A DNA stretch of 8,476 bases from an uncultured Litorivicinus sp. (GTDB lineage: Bacteria > Pseudomonadota > Gammaproteobacteria > Pseudomonadales > Litorivicinaceae): the NCBI GenBank assembly GCA_938091715.1, contig CALKMT010000222.1:1-8476 (forward strand), written 5' to 3'. Positions within the stretch are counted from its first letter, which is position 1. Every line of letters begins with the position of its first letter. The notes under the pieces are model-generated. The model made no database searches. It worked only from the letters and a program-made list of their open reading frames with translations, and was not told the DNA's origin. Shown here one piece after another: positions 1 through 6,440 of this stretch. A program made the position numbers and the translations under genes.

Positions 1-122
1 ATGTGCCGGTGACCTTTATTCAGGCGCTGCCCTACATTCTGACCGTGGTGCTGTTGGCGGGATTTGTCGGACGTGCGACACCGCCCAAAGCCGGCGGCGT
101 CCCCTACGTAAAGGAGCGATAA
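1..122 (+). CDS. ABC transporter inner-membrane permease, C-terminal end (partial)
   Basis: Only the last 39 codons are present. They read from position 3 in frame and stop at TAA 120-122. The peptide has a hydrophobic segment (FIQALPYILTVVLLAGFVGR) followed by a short Pro/Gly-rich cytoplasmic tail ending GGVPYVKER. A tail of this kind after the last membrane helix is typical of permeases of the BMP/nucleoside and RbsC-like ABC importers. The stop codon shares one base with the ATG of cdd (TAATG), so the two are very probably translationally coupled in one operon. By inference this is a permease partner of the ATPase and binding protein encoded on the opposite strand just downstream. The family call rests on a short tail plus context; the start and most of the gene lie outside the window. 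Confidence 0.72.
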   Translation, partial: VPVTFIQALPYILTVVLLAGFVGRATPPKAGGVPYVKER

Positions 123-511
123 TGAGCGATCTACGGACACTGGCGGAACAGGCCCGGGCCTGCGCCCACGCCCCTTATTCACAGTTTCATGTCGGGGTGG
201 CCATCGAGACCCTGGACGGCCAGTGTTTTTCCGGTGCAAACATGGAAAATGCCAGCTATCCCGAGGGCTGGTGTGCCGAGACCAGTGCGCTTGCACATAT
301 GCAAATGGCCAGCCCTGGGGCCCGGCTAGCCCGGGTTTATGTGCTGGGACAGGGCGAAGGGTTTTTGACGCCCTGCGGCGGCTGCCGTCAGCGCTTGGCC
401 GAGTTTGGCGACGCCGATACTCAGGTCGTGTGTGCCAATCTTGCCGGCCAGGAAAAGAGTTTTACCCTGGGCCAATTGCTGCCCGCAGCGTTTGACCTCG
501 ACCCGACTTAA
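122..511 (+). CDS. cdd: Cytidine deaminase (homotetrameric zinc type)
   Basis: This 129-residue protein matches the small tetrameric cytidine deaminases, which hydrolyse cytidine and deoxycytidine to uridine and deoxyuridine in pyrimidine salvage. The N-terminal PYSQFHVGVA (18-27) and NMENASYPEG (40-49) are the substrate-side family motifs. The zinc site is complete: C51 and E53 in WCAE, and C85 and C88 in PCGGCRQ, with E53 as the expected proton shuttle. Three Cys ligands mark the short class; E. coli Cdd uses His-Cys-Cys. The ATG overlaps the permease stop, with AAGGAG at 111-116 five bases upstream, so the start is secure. Clustering with nucleoside-type ABC transporter genes implies that imported cytidine is deaminated on entry. 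The stop lies 9 bases from the stop of the convergent ATPase gene. Confidence 0.95.
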   Translation: MSDLRTLAEQARACAHAPYSQFHVGVAIETLDGQCFSGANMENASYPEGWCAETSALAHMQMASPGARLARVYVLGQGEGFLTPCGGCRQRLAEFGDADTQVVCANLAGQEKSFTLGQLLPAAFDLDPT

Positions 512-520
512 TCGAGCGAC

Positions 521-2029
521 TTAGGCGGGTACAACACCGGCCATCAGCTGGCCGATTTCGGCGTCACTGGCGCTTGGACTGACTTCGCCCATGATTCGCC
601 CGTCGTACATCACCAATACACGATCCGCCAGGGCGCGAATCTCGTCCAGCTCGACCGAGACCAACAAAATCCCCTTGCCCTGACTGCGCAGTCCTAACAG
701 GCGGGTGTGGATGGCTTCGATGGCGCCGATATCCACGCCTCGGGTCGGCTGGCCGACCATCAGCACGTCAGGGTCTTGCTCGATCTCTCGGGCGATGACC
801 AATTTTTGCTGATTGCCCCCGGAAAAGTTCGCGGTTTTCAGCTTGGGGTTCGGCGGGCGAACGTCGTAGCGCTCCATCTGGTCCTGGGTCAGATCAATCA
901 GTTGCGAGCGTCGCATAAAGGCTTGGCCCGGTACCCGGTGGTGATAGCCCAGAATCGTATTCTCGTTGGCCTCAAAGGGTGTCACCAGCCCCATGCGCTG
1001 GCGGTCCTCGGGGACGTGACCCAAGCCCTTTTCTCGCCGCCGAGTAGGGTTCGACCGCAGACTAAGATCCACAGTTTTGCCGTCCAACTGCAACTGGCCG
1101 GTCTGGGCCGTGTACATACCACCGAGGATTTCCAAAAGCTCGGACTGGCCGTTACCGGAAACCCCGGCAATGCCCAAAATTTCCCCCGCCCGCAGTTCAA
1201 ACTCGATGTTGTGCAGGCGCTGCACGCCGGTCTCGTCGGTGTAGTTCAAATCGTTGACTTTGAGCTTGACCGCGCCGGGCTGGCAGGCGGCTTTGTCCAG
1301 GCTAAAGCTGACATCCCGCCCGACCATCAGCTCGGCCAACTGATCCGTGGTGGTGGCGTCGGTGTCCAGTGTCTCGACCATGGTGCCGCGGCGCATGACC
1401 GATACCCGATCGGTGATGGCCATGATTTCCCGCAGCTTGTGGGTAATCAAAATGACAGTTTTGCCTTGCTCTTTTAGGCGGCCCAACACACGGAATAACT
1501 GATCCGCCTCTTCAGGGGTCAGAACCCCGGTGGGCTCATCCAAAATCAGGGTCTCGGCATCGCGATACAGGGCCTTTAGGATTTCGACTCGCTGCTGTGC
1601 GCCGATCGGCAATTCCCCAACCGGGACCTCTAGGTCCACATTCAACCCGTATTCGTGCTGCAACTCGGCGAGTTTCGTTCGTGCACTGTCCAGGCCAACT
1701 TTCAGGGTCAATCCCCCTTCCATGCCCAGGACGATATTTTCCAGTGCGCTGAGGGGTTCGACCAGCATAAAGTGCTGGTGAACCATGCCAATGCCTAGGG
1801 CGATGGCTTGGGCACTGGAGCGAATCAGGACGTCCTGATCCTTGACGCGAATCTGCCCGCTGTCGGCCTCGTAAAAGCCATAAATGATGGACATCAGCGT
1901 GCTCTTGCCGGCGCCATTTTCCCCGACAATGCCATGGATGGTGCCGGTCTGGACGGCCAGGTTAATGTCTTGGTTGGCCTGGACGGGGCCAAAGGCTTTG
2001 CTGATACCGATCAGTTCAAGTGCGGTCAT
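521..2029 (-). CDS. ABC importer ATP-binding protein with two NBDs (nucleoside/sugar type, BMP system)
   Basis: From the ATG at 2029 this is a 502-residue duplicated ATPase of the RbsA/NupA-like group, which powers nucleoside or sugar import with BMP-type binding proteins. NBD1 has Walker A GENGAGKST (36-44), Q-loop Q85, a degenerate signature LPIGAQQ (140-146), Walker B with D164-E165, and an H-loop (ILITHK). In NBD2 the P-loop lysine is replaced by Gln (GVSGNGQS, 289-296), the signature FSGGNQQ (402-408) is intact, and the Walker B segment reads VLMVGQP (422-428) without the acidic pair. One degenerate site is usual in this family. The frame opens upstream to a TTG at 2062 and has an ATG at 2041, but family N-termini match the start at 2029 (MTALELIGIS); the Shine-Dalgarno is weak for all three. 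It follows the BMP gene by about 70 bases on the same strand, behind a terminator-like hairpin. Confidence 0.9.
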   Translation of the reverse strand: MTALELIGISKAFGPVQANQDINLAVQTGTIHGIVGENGAGKSTLMSIIYGFYEADSGQIRVKDQDVLIRSSAQAIALGIGMVHQHFMLVEPLSALENIVLGMEGGLTLKVGLDSARTKLAELQHEYGLNVDLEVPVGELPIGAQQRVEILKALYRDAETLILDEPTGVLTPEEADQLFRVLGRLKEQGKTVILITHKLREIMAITDRVSVMRRGTMVETLDTDATTTDQLAELMVGRDVSFSLDKAACQPGAVKLKVNDLNYTDETGVQRLHNIEFELRAGEILGIAGVSGNGQSELLEILGGMYTAQTGQLQLDGKTVDLSLRSNPTRRREKGLGHVPEDRQRMGLVTPFEANENTILGYHHRVPGQAFMRRSQLIDLTQDQMERYDVRPPNPKLKTANFSGGNQQKLVIAREIEQDPDVLMVGQPTRGVDIGAIEAIHTRLLGLRSQGKGILLVSVELDEIRALADRVLVMYDGRIMGEVSPSASDAEIGQLMAGVVPA

Positions 2030-2041
2030 CGTGTTACCCAT

Positions 2042-2074
2042 AAAAAATGCGTCAACCCGCAAAGGAGCTGACGC
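2042..2074 (-). terminator. Intrinsic terminator or attenuator between the BMP gene and the ATPase gene
   Basis: Read leftward, arms 2074-2065 (GCGTCAGCTC) and 2058-2049 (GGGTTGACGC) form a 10-bp RNA stem, eight Watson-Crick pairs and two G-U pairs, with a six-base loop (2064-2059). The stem is followed by A and then a run of six U (2047-2042), the layout of a rho-independent terminator. It lies 24 bases after the BMP stop codon and ends just before the ATPase start region. The likely role is partial termination, giving many copies of the binding protein and fewer of the ATPase, a common arrangement in importer operons. Whether termination is partial or complete cannot be read from the sequence; no clear separate promoter for the ATPase gene is visible. 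Confidence 0.75.
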
Positions 2075-2098
2075 ATCGGATGATTCAACGGTGGGCGA

Positions 2099-3088
2099 TT
2101 ACAGCGGGCAGCTGTTGTCGCTCATGTAGTCATGAACCTGCAGGTTGCCGTTGATGATGTTGTTTTTGGCTTGCTCGACGGCAGCCTTCATGTCGGCTGA
2201 CACCAGGCTTGCGTTGTTGTCGTCCAGGGCCCAATCAACACCGCCTTCGGCGACACCCAATACGCTGAAGCCGGTGCTCCAGTTGCCGTCTTGGTAGTCT
2301 TTGAATGCGTTGTAAACCGCAACGTCAACACGCTTTAGCATCGAGGTCAGGACCTGGCCGGGGTGCAATCCGTTTTGGTTCGAGTCAACACCAATACCCA
2401 GAATGTTTGCGTCAGCTGCGGCCTGCAGAACACCGAAGCCGGTGCCGCCTGCGGCTTGGAATACAACGTCCGCGCCACGGTCAATCTGCGACTTGGTCAG
2501 CTCGCCACCTTTTACGGGGTCGTTCCATGCTGCGCCTGTGTTGCCGGTCATGTTGCCGTACACCTCGGTTGCACCGGCCGCGGTTGCGCCTTGCTTGTAA
2601 CCGCACTCAAAACGACGGATCAACGGGATGTCCATGCCGCCGACAAAGCCGACTTTCTTGCTGTCCGAGGCCATGCCAGCCATCAAGCCAACCAAGTAGC
2701 TGCCTTCGTGCTCTTTGAACAGGATTGAGCGTACGTTGGGCAGACCCACAACCATGTCGACGATGCCGAACTGAGTGTCAGGGAATTCAGCGGCCACTTT
2801 TTCCACCGCAGCGCCGTGGCTAAAGCCGATCGCGACCACTGGGTTAAAGCCTTTGCGGGCAAAGTTACGCAGCGCCTGCTCGCGTTGAGCGTCGTTTTGG
2901 ATTTCAAAATCGCGATACTCAACGCCGGTCTCGTCTTTGAAACGCTCTGCGCCGGTAAAGGCTGCGAAGTTAAATGAACCGTCGTTCTTGCCGCCCAGGT
3001 CGTATACGACGGCGGGTTTCAGGTCAGCGGCCATCGCGCTAACCGACATAGCGGCACCCAGTGCCAGGGATAATGCTTTACGCAACAT
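2099..3088 (-). CDS. BMP-family periplasmic substrate-binding protein of an ABC importer (probably nucleoside)
   Basis: This 329-residue protein belongs to the basic membrane protein (BMP/PnrA-like) solute-binding family, whose characterised members bind purine or other nucleosides. An N-terminal signal peptide is clear: positive RK at 3-4, a hydrophobic stretch, and the cleavage motif AMA-A after residue 20. No lipobox cysteine is present, so this is a soluble periplasmic form, not a lipoprotein. Family hallmarks include VVYDLGGKNDGSFN near the mature N-terminus, the QREQALRNFARKG region, GFVGGMDIPLIRRFECGY, GAAWNDP, AAGGTGFGVLQAA and GVDSNQNGLHPG. The last is the conserved ligand-side loop. 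The start ATG has AGGAG at 3102-3098, nine bases upstream. It sits between dadA and the ATPase gene, all leftward. Nucleoside specificity is inferred from the family and the adjacent cdd; it is not proven here. Confidence 0.92.
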   Translation of the reverse strand: MLRKALSLALGAAMSVSAMAADLKPAVVYDLGGKNDGSFNFAAFTGAERFKDETGVEYRDFEIQNDAQREQALRNFARKGFNPVVAIGFSHGAAVEKVAAEFPDTQFGIVDMVVGLPNVRSILFKEHEGSYLVGLMAGMASDSKKVGFVGGMDIPLIRRFECGYKQGATAAGATEVYGNMTGNTGAAWNDPVKGGELTKSQIDRGADVVFQAAGGTGFGVLQAAADANILGIGVDSNQNGLHPGQVLTSMLKRVDVAVYNAFKDYQDGNWSTGFSVLGVAEGGVDWALDDNNASLVSADMKAAVEQAKNNIINGNLQVHDYMSDNSCPL

Positions 3089-3112
3089 TTGGGGAAGCTC
3101 CTAGTTATTTTC

Positions 3113-3162
3113 GTGTCTAAAGTTACACCCAACGCCGGTCCAGTAAAAGACACAGCGTCGGG
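3113..3162 (-). promoter_or_regulatory. Possible structured leader (pseudoknot-like) before the BMP gene
   Basis: The 83-base gap between dadA and the BMP gene can fold when read leftward. CCCGACGC (3162-3155) pairs with GCGTTGGG (3135-3128), an 8-bp stem with one G-U. GTGTCT (3153-3148), inside that stem's loop, is the exact complement of AGACAC (3118-3113) downstream. Together they have the topology of an H-type pseudoknot ending about 10 bases before the AGGAG site of the BMP gene. No U-run follows, so it is not an ordinary terminator. A 6-bp complement could arise by chance in such a gap; I give it only modest weight. Confidence 0.3.
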
Positions 3163-3171
3163 GTTGTGAGC

Positions 3172-4362
3172 CTAGTCGACCATTTCAGCGGCCATGTACG
3201 CCGTTGCGGCGGATAAGGTCCAGCCCAAGTGCCCGTGGCCGGTGTTGTAATACACCCCAGGACGCTGGCCTTTCATGACCCGGGGCATCATGTCAGGCAT
3301 CATTGGACGCAGGCCGGCCCAAGGCACCACCTGGTCGGTGTTAATGCCCGGGAAATAGCGTCGTGTCCAGTCAACCAAGGGCTGGATCCGATTGGCGCGG
3401 ATGTCCTTGTTGTAACCGGCAAATTCGGCGGTGCCGGCTACCCGGTAACGATTAGCACCCAGGCGACTGGTGACGATTTTGGCGTCGTCGTCGTTTAGGC
3501 TGACCCAAGGCGCCGCGCTCTGCGATTCCTCGTCCAGGTTGACCGTGATGCTGTAGCCCTTGACCGGATAGATATTGACCCGATCCCCTAGCTTGCGGGC
3601 GATGGCACGGCTGCCGACGCCGGCACATACCATGATGGCGTCATAGTGGTCTTGATCACCGTCCTCATAAGTCACGTACACGCCGTTCTTGGTCACCAGA
3701 TCAACAACGCTGCGCCCGAACTTGGTGGTTACGCCACGTTTTTCGCAGGCCGCGGTGACGCCGCGACAATACTTGTGAATGTCACCGGTGAAATCGCTGT
3801 CGGTCATGAATCCGCCGACAAAATCGCCCTGCAGAGTGGGCTCAGTGGACTTGATGTCATCCGCAGTAATAACGCGCCGCTCCAGGCCACCTTTTTGTAG
3901 CAGCTTGTTGACCTTCAGGCCGTGGTTAAAGCCCTTTTGAGTGCCGCAGATATGCATCATGCCTTGGTTGACCCGGTCAAATTCAAAGCCACCTTCGGCT
4001 GCCATACGGGTCAGGTGCTCTCGTGCGGCCAGTGCCAACTGCACGGTGTGCACAGTGTTGGCCTCGTATGAACGCATGGCGTAAAGGAATTCTGCGAACC
4101 AGCTGTACTTGTGCCATGAGGGCGTCAGGTCAAGTTTTAGCGGCGCGTTCTTGGCGAACAGCCACTTGATTCCTTTAACCAGGGTGCTGGGGTGGTGCCA
4201 GGTTTCGGCATTGCAGGCAGACAGCTGGCCGCCATTGGCATAACTGGTATCCATGCCGGCATAGCGTTGGCGGTCGATCAGGGTCACGTCATGGCCTTTG
4301 TCGGCCAATGCGTAGGCGGTGGTTGAGCCGGTGATTCCGGCTCCGAGTACTGCTATTTTCAT
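3172..4362 (-). CDS. dadA: FAD-dependent D-amino acid dehydrogenase-like oxidoreductase
   Basis: The 396-residue protein is a DadA-type flavoenzyme, a family that oxidises D-amino acids to keto acids plus ammonia and passes electrons to the respiratory chain. The N-terminal dinucleotide fold is visible: GAGITG (7-12) and an acidic residue D30 at the end of strand 2 for the FAD ribose. Further DadA hallmarks are TSYANGGQLS (39-48), YPVKGYSITV, GLRPMMPD and the C-terminal FAD-side NTGHGHLGWTLSAATA (373-388). It stops about 30 residues earlier than E. coli DadA (432 residues), and the PDG of the E. coli protein is PDM here, so substrate range may differ. The ATG has GGAG at 4372-4369, six bases upstream. 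A tandem glycine riboswitch occupies the leader, which suggests glycine or a close product or substrate is relevant to its job. The gene symbol denotes family membership; the true substrate is open. Confidence 0.85.
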   Translation of the reverse strand: MKIAVLGAGITGSTTAYALADKGHDVTLIDRQRYAGMDTSYANGGQLSACNAETWHHPSTLVKGIKWLFAKNAPLKLDLTPSWHKYSWFAEFLYAMRSYEANTVHTVQLALAAREHLTRMAAEGGFEFDRVNQGMMHICGTQKGFNHGLKVNKLLQKGGLERRVITADDIKSTEPTLQGDFVGGFMTDSDFTGDIHKYCRGVTAACEKRGVTTKFGRSVVDLVTKNGVYVTYEDGDQDHYDAIMVCAGVGSRAIARKLGDRVNIYPVKGYSITVNLDEESQSAAPWVSLNDDDAKIVTSRLGANRYRVAGTAEFAGYNKDIRANRIQPLVDWTRRYFPGINTDQVVPWAGLRPMMPDMMPRVMKGQRPGVYYNTGHGHLGWTLSAATAYMAAEMVD

Positions 4363-4410
4363 CTATTGCTCCGCTAACAGACACACGAACTCGTGCGATA
4401 GCCCCTCTGT
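4363..4410 (-). promoter_or_regulatory. Expression platform of the glycine riboswitch and dadA ribosome binding site
   Basis: Downstream of aptamer 2 a hairpin CGCACG-AGTT-CGTGTG (4397-4382) forms, immediately followed by TCTGT (4381-4377). That TCTGT is an exact complement of ACAGA (4410-4406), which contains the 3' strand of aptamer 2's P1. P1 and the ACAGA/TCTGT helix are therefore mutually exclusive. The alternative helix, stacked on the hairpin, ends four bases before GGAG (4372-4369) and close to the dadA ATG. No U-run is present, so control is more likely at translation than at termination. By inference glycine binding frees the leader and turns dadA on, as known for glycine riboswitches before catabolic gcv genes. 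Confidence 0.5.
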
Positions 4411-4580
4411 CACGGTACCTGAGAGTGTTGCCCTAGTAGGCCTAGGGGTTGCTCCTTCGGTGGGCGTTTTAACGCCGCTCTCCAGATGTTTAAGTGTTGC
4501 ATGCGGTCCGTTGGCCTGAGAGATTCCGGGGTCGTTGCTCCTTCGGCGCGACATCTAATTAGCTGTCGACTCTCCCGCAT
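4402..4580 (-). promoter_or_regulatory. Tandem glycine riboswitch (two aptamers) in the dadA leader
   Basis: Two glycine aptamers in series are clear on the minus strand. Aptamer 1 (4580-4501) has a perfect 6-bp P1, ATGCGG (4580-4575) with CCGCAT (4506-4501), then GAGAG, a CGACA/TGTCG hairpin, the conserved CCGAAGGAGCAAC, and AATCTCTCAGG. Aptamer 2 (about 4486-4402) has P1 TCTG/CAGA, GGAGAGCG, a perfect GGCGT-TAAA-ACGCC hairpin (4477-4464), a second CACCGAAGGAGCAACC, a CCCTAG/CTAGGG stem, ACTCTCAGG and the closing GACAGAGGGG. A 14-base linker separates them. These are the core conserved elements of the glycine riboswitch family, which binds glycine in the leader RNA and usually activates glycine breakdown genes. 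Here the regulated gene is a dadA-like dehydrogenase, not gcv. No convincing promoter is visible upstream; it must lie between the exporter stop and about 4590 or within the exporter gene. Confidence 0.95.
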
Positions 4581-4614
4581 ACCTTGGTAGTTTCGTATTT
4601 GCGACTCGATTTGT

Positions 4615-6414
4615 CTAGCGATATCCCGCGGCCTGCAAATTAAATAAATGGGCGTAGCGGCCATCCGACGCAATCAGCGATGCATGATCCCCGCGCTCCA
4701 TGATTCTGCCGCCCTGCATGACGACAATTTGATCGGCGTAGCGCACGGTGGAAAAGCGGTGGCTGATCACAATGGCCATTTTGTTGGCCGCATAGTCTTG
4801 AAAATGGGCAAAGATATCCGCTTCGGCTTGGGCGTCCATGGCGGCGGTCGGTTCGTCGAGCACCAAGAGATCCGCCCCCTCGCGCATGAAAGCCCGGCTC
4901 AGGGCGATTTTCTGCCACTGTCCACCCGACAGCTCCTGCCCATCCTTGAACCAGCGACCCAGTTGGGTGGTATAGCCGTCGCTGAGTTTTTCGATAAACG
5001 GCGAGGCCTGGCCTTTGTCCGCCGAGGTCTTCCAACGATCGGCATCGGTAAAGTGTCCAACGTCGCCGGCACCAATATTTTCACCGACCTGCAACTGAAA
5101 ACGCACGAAGTCCTGAAAAATCACTCCGACGCGCTCCCTTAACGCTGGAACGCTCCAGTCTTGCAGGTCGCTGCCGTCTAAATAGATGCGGCCGGCGCTG
5201 GGCTGATACAGTCGGGTCATCAGTTTAATCAGAGTGGTTTTACCCGATCCGTTTTCGCCGACCAGGGCCAGCGATTGGCCGGGTTTTAGGTGTAAATTGA
5301 TGTCCAGCAATGCGCTTTGCTGACTGCCCGGATAAGAAAAGCTCACGTTTTCAAATCGTATGCCATCGCCGGGATGAACGCCTGCGGTTAGATGGCCCGG
5401 TTCGTGGGTGGTCTCTTGCTCCAAGTATTCATACAGGTTCGACAGGTACAGGTTGTCCTCGTACATGCCAGACACCGAGGTCAGCATGGCACTGACCGCG
5501 GATTGCCCTTGCTTGAATACCAGCAGGTACATGGTCATTTCACCCAGGGTTAACTTGCCGGTGGCGGTCTCGAACACCACCCAGCCATACGCGGCATAAA
5601 AAGCTGCAGAGCTTAAAATACCCAGTAAAAAGCCCCAGCCCTCGCGGCGCAGGGTTAGCAAGCGCTCCTCTTTGAACAGCTTGTGAAAGATGGTGCGATA
5701 GCGGCCCAGCAAGGTCGGCCCCAAGTCAAACAGCTGAACCTCTTTGATGCTGTCCTCACGAGCCAGAACGGTTTCCAGGTACATCTGCATGCGTCGATCG
5801 GGCGAGCGCCAGCGGAAAATTTTGAACGCATCCCCGGAAAACTTGGCCTCGGCGGCAAAGCCGGGCAGCGCACCGACGACCAGAATGATCAGAGCCCATG
5901 GGCTGAATTGAATCAACAGTGCGGCAAAGCTGGCAATTGAAATGCCGTTTTGGATCAGGCCAAAGGTCTTCACCACCAAGGCCATGGGCCGTTGGCTGGC
6001 CTCACGCCTAGCCCGAGTCAGCTTGTCGTAGAACTCGCTGTCCTCGAACTGAGCCAGGGACAGGGTCTGTGCCTTGTCCAGAATCATCTCGTTGACCCGT
6101 TGTCCCAGTCGCGCCCGAAGCAGCGACTGAGCGGCGGCCAAGCCCCGTTGGGCGGCGGATAGCGCAATGACCAAACCGGCTTCGTAGGCCACATAGGTGT
6201 AGACATCGGTCAGGCTGGCGTTAGGGGCTTCCATTGCCGCCACCACTGCGTCCACAATGAGCTTTCCAACGTAGGCCACGGCGGCCGGCAACACGCCTGC
6301 GACCAAGGTCAGTAACCCCATCCACAGCGCCAGCGATCGCGAGGTCTGCCAGACCAGTTCGATCGCGCGTTTTGAGTACTTAAATACACCGATAAAGGAA
6401 TGAGTGGTTGCCAC
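4615..6414 (-). CDS. ABC exporter half-transporter (fused membrane and ATPase domains)
   Basis: A 599-residue protein with an N-terminal membrane domain (about 1-330) and a C-terminal ATPase domain (about 350-599), the layout of a homodimeric type-IV ABC exporter. Hydrophobic segments are visible near 28-50, 70-95, 155-190 and 258-285. The ATPase domain is intact: Walker A GENGSGKTT (386-394), Q-loop Q434, signature LSGGQ (495-499), Walker B LLVLDEP with D520-E521, and H-loop H552. The signature continues as WQKIALSRAF, a form common in exporters of peptides, lipids or drugs of unassigned substrate. The start is a GTG, supported by GGAG (6424-6421) six bases upstream. It ends 35 bases before the first aptamer of the riboswitch with no clear terminator between, so readthrough into dadA is possible. 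It starts back to back with the MFS gene. The substrate cannot be told from the sequence. Confidence 0.9.
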   Translation of the reverse strand: MATTHSFIGVFKYSKRAIELVWQTSRSLALWMGLLTLVAGVLPAAVAYVGKLIVDAVVAAMEAPNASLTDVYTYVAYEAGLVIALSAAQRGLAAAQSLLRARLGQRVNEMILDKAQTLSLAQFEDSEFYDKLTRARREASQRPMALVVKTFGLIQNGISIASFAALLIQFSPWALIILVVGALPGFAAEAKFSGDAFKIFRWRSPDRRMQMYLETVLAREDSIKEVQLFDLGPTLLGRYRTIFHKLFKEERLLTLRREGWGFLLGILSSAAFYAAYGWVVFETATGKLTLGEMTMYLLVFKQGQSAVSAMLTSVSGMYEDNLYLSNLYEYLEQETTHEPGHLTAGVHPGDGIRFENVSFSYPGSQQSALLDINLHLKPGQSLALVGENGSGKTTLIKLMTRLYQPSAGRIYLDGSDLQDWSVPALRERVGVIFQDFVRFQLQVGENIGAGDVGHFTDADRWKTSADKGQASPFIEKLSDGYTTQLGRWFKDGQELSGGQWQKIALSRAFMREGADLLVLDEPTAAMDAQAEADIFAHFQDYAANKMAIVISHRFSTVRYADQIVVMQGGRIMERGDHASLIASDGRYAHLFNLQAAGYR

Positions 6415-6440
6415 AGGCTACTCCAGGAACTGAGCCCCGT

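Noticed and set aside
497..523. CTCGA/TCGAG inverted repeat and CGACTTA direct repeat at the cdd/ATPase stop codons, as a bidirectional terminator
   Set aside because: The stem is only five base pairs, there is no T run on either side, and the repeats lie inside coding ends.
707..1477. 256-codon open frame on the plus strand opposite the ABC ATPase gene
   Set aside because: The opposite strand encodes a complete ATPase with all family motifs. The plus-strand product has no recognisable motif and is explained by codon bias of the real gene.
4590..4618. Possible promoter for the riboswitch-dadA transcript, with TAGACA (4618-4613) as -35
   Set aside because: No acceptable -10 is found at 15 to 18 bases (TACGAA, ACGAAA or CGAAAC at best). 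Too weak to annotate.
4363..4673. Short minus-strand open frames across the dadA leader (4363-4554 and 4410-4673)
   Set aside because: They run through the riboswitch stems, and their peptides mirror conserved RNA elements such as GAGAG and CCGAAGGAGCAA. They have no protein family features.
4648..5142. 164-codon plus-strand open frame opposite the exporter ATPase domain
   Set aside because: It is antisense to an intact Walker A/signature/Walker B domain and has no motif of its own.
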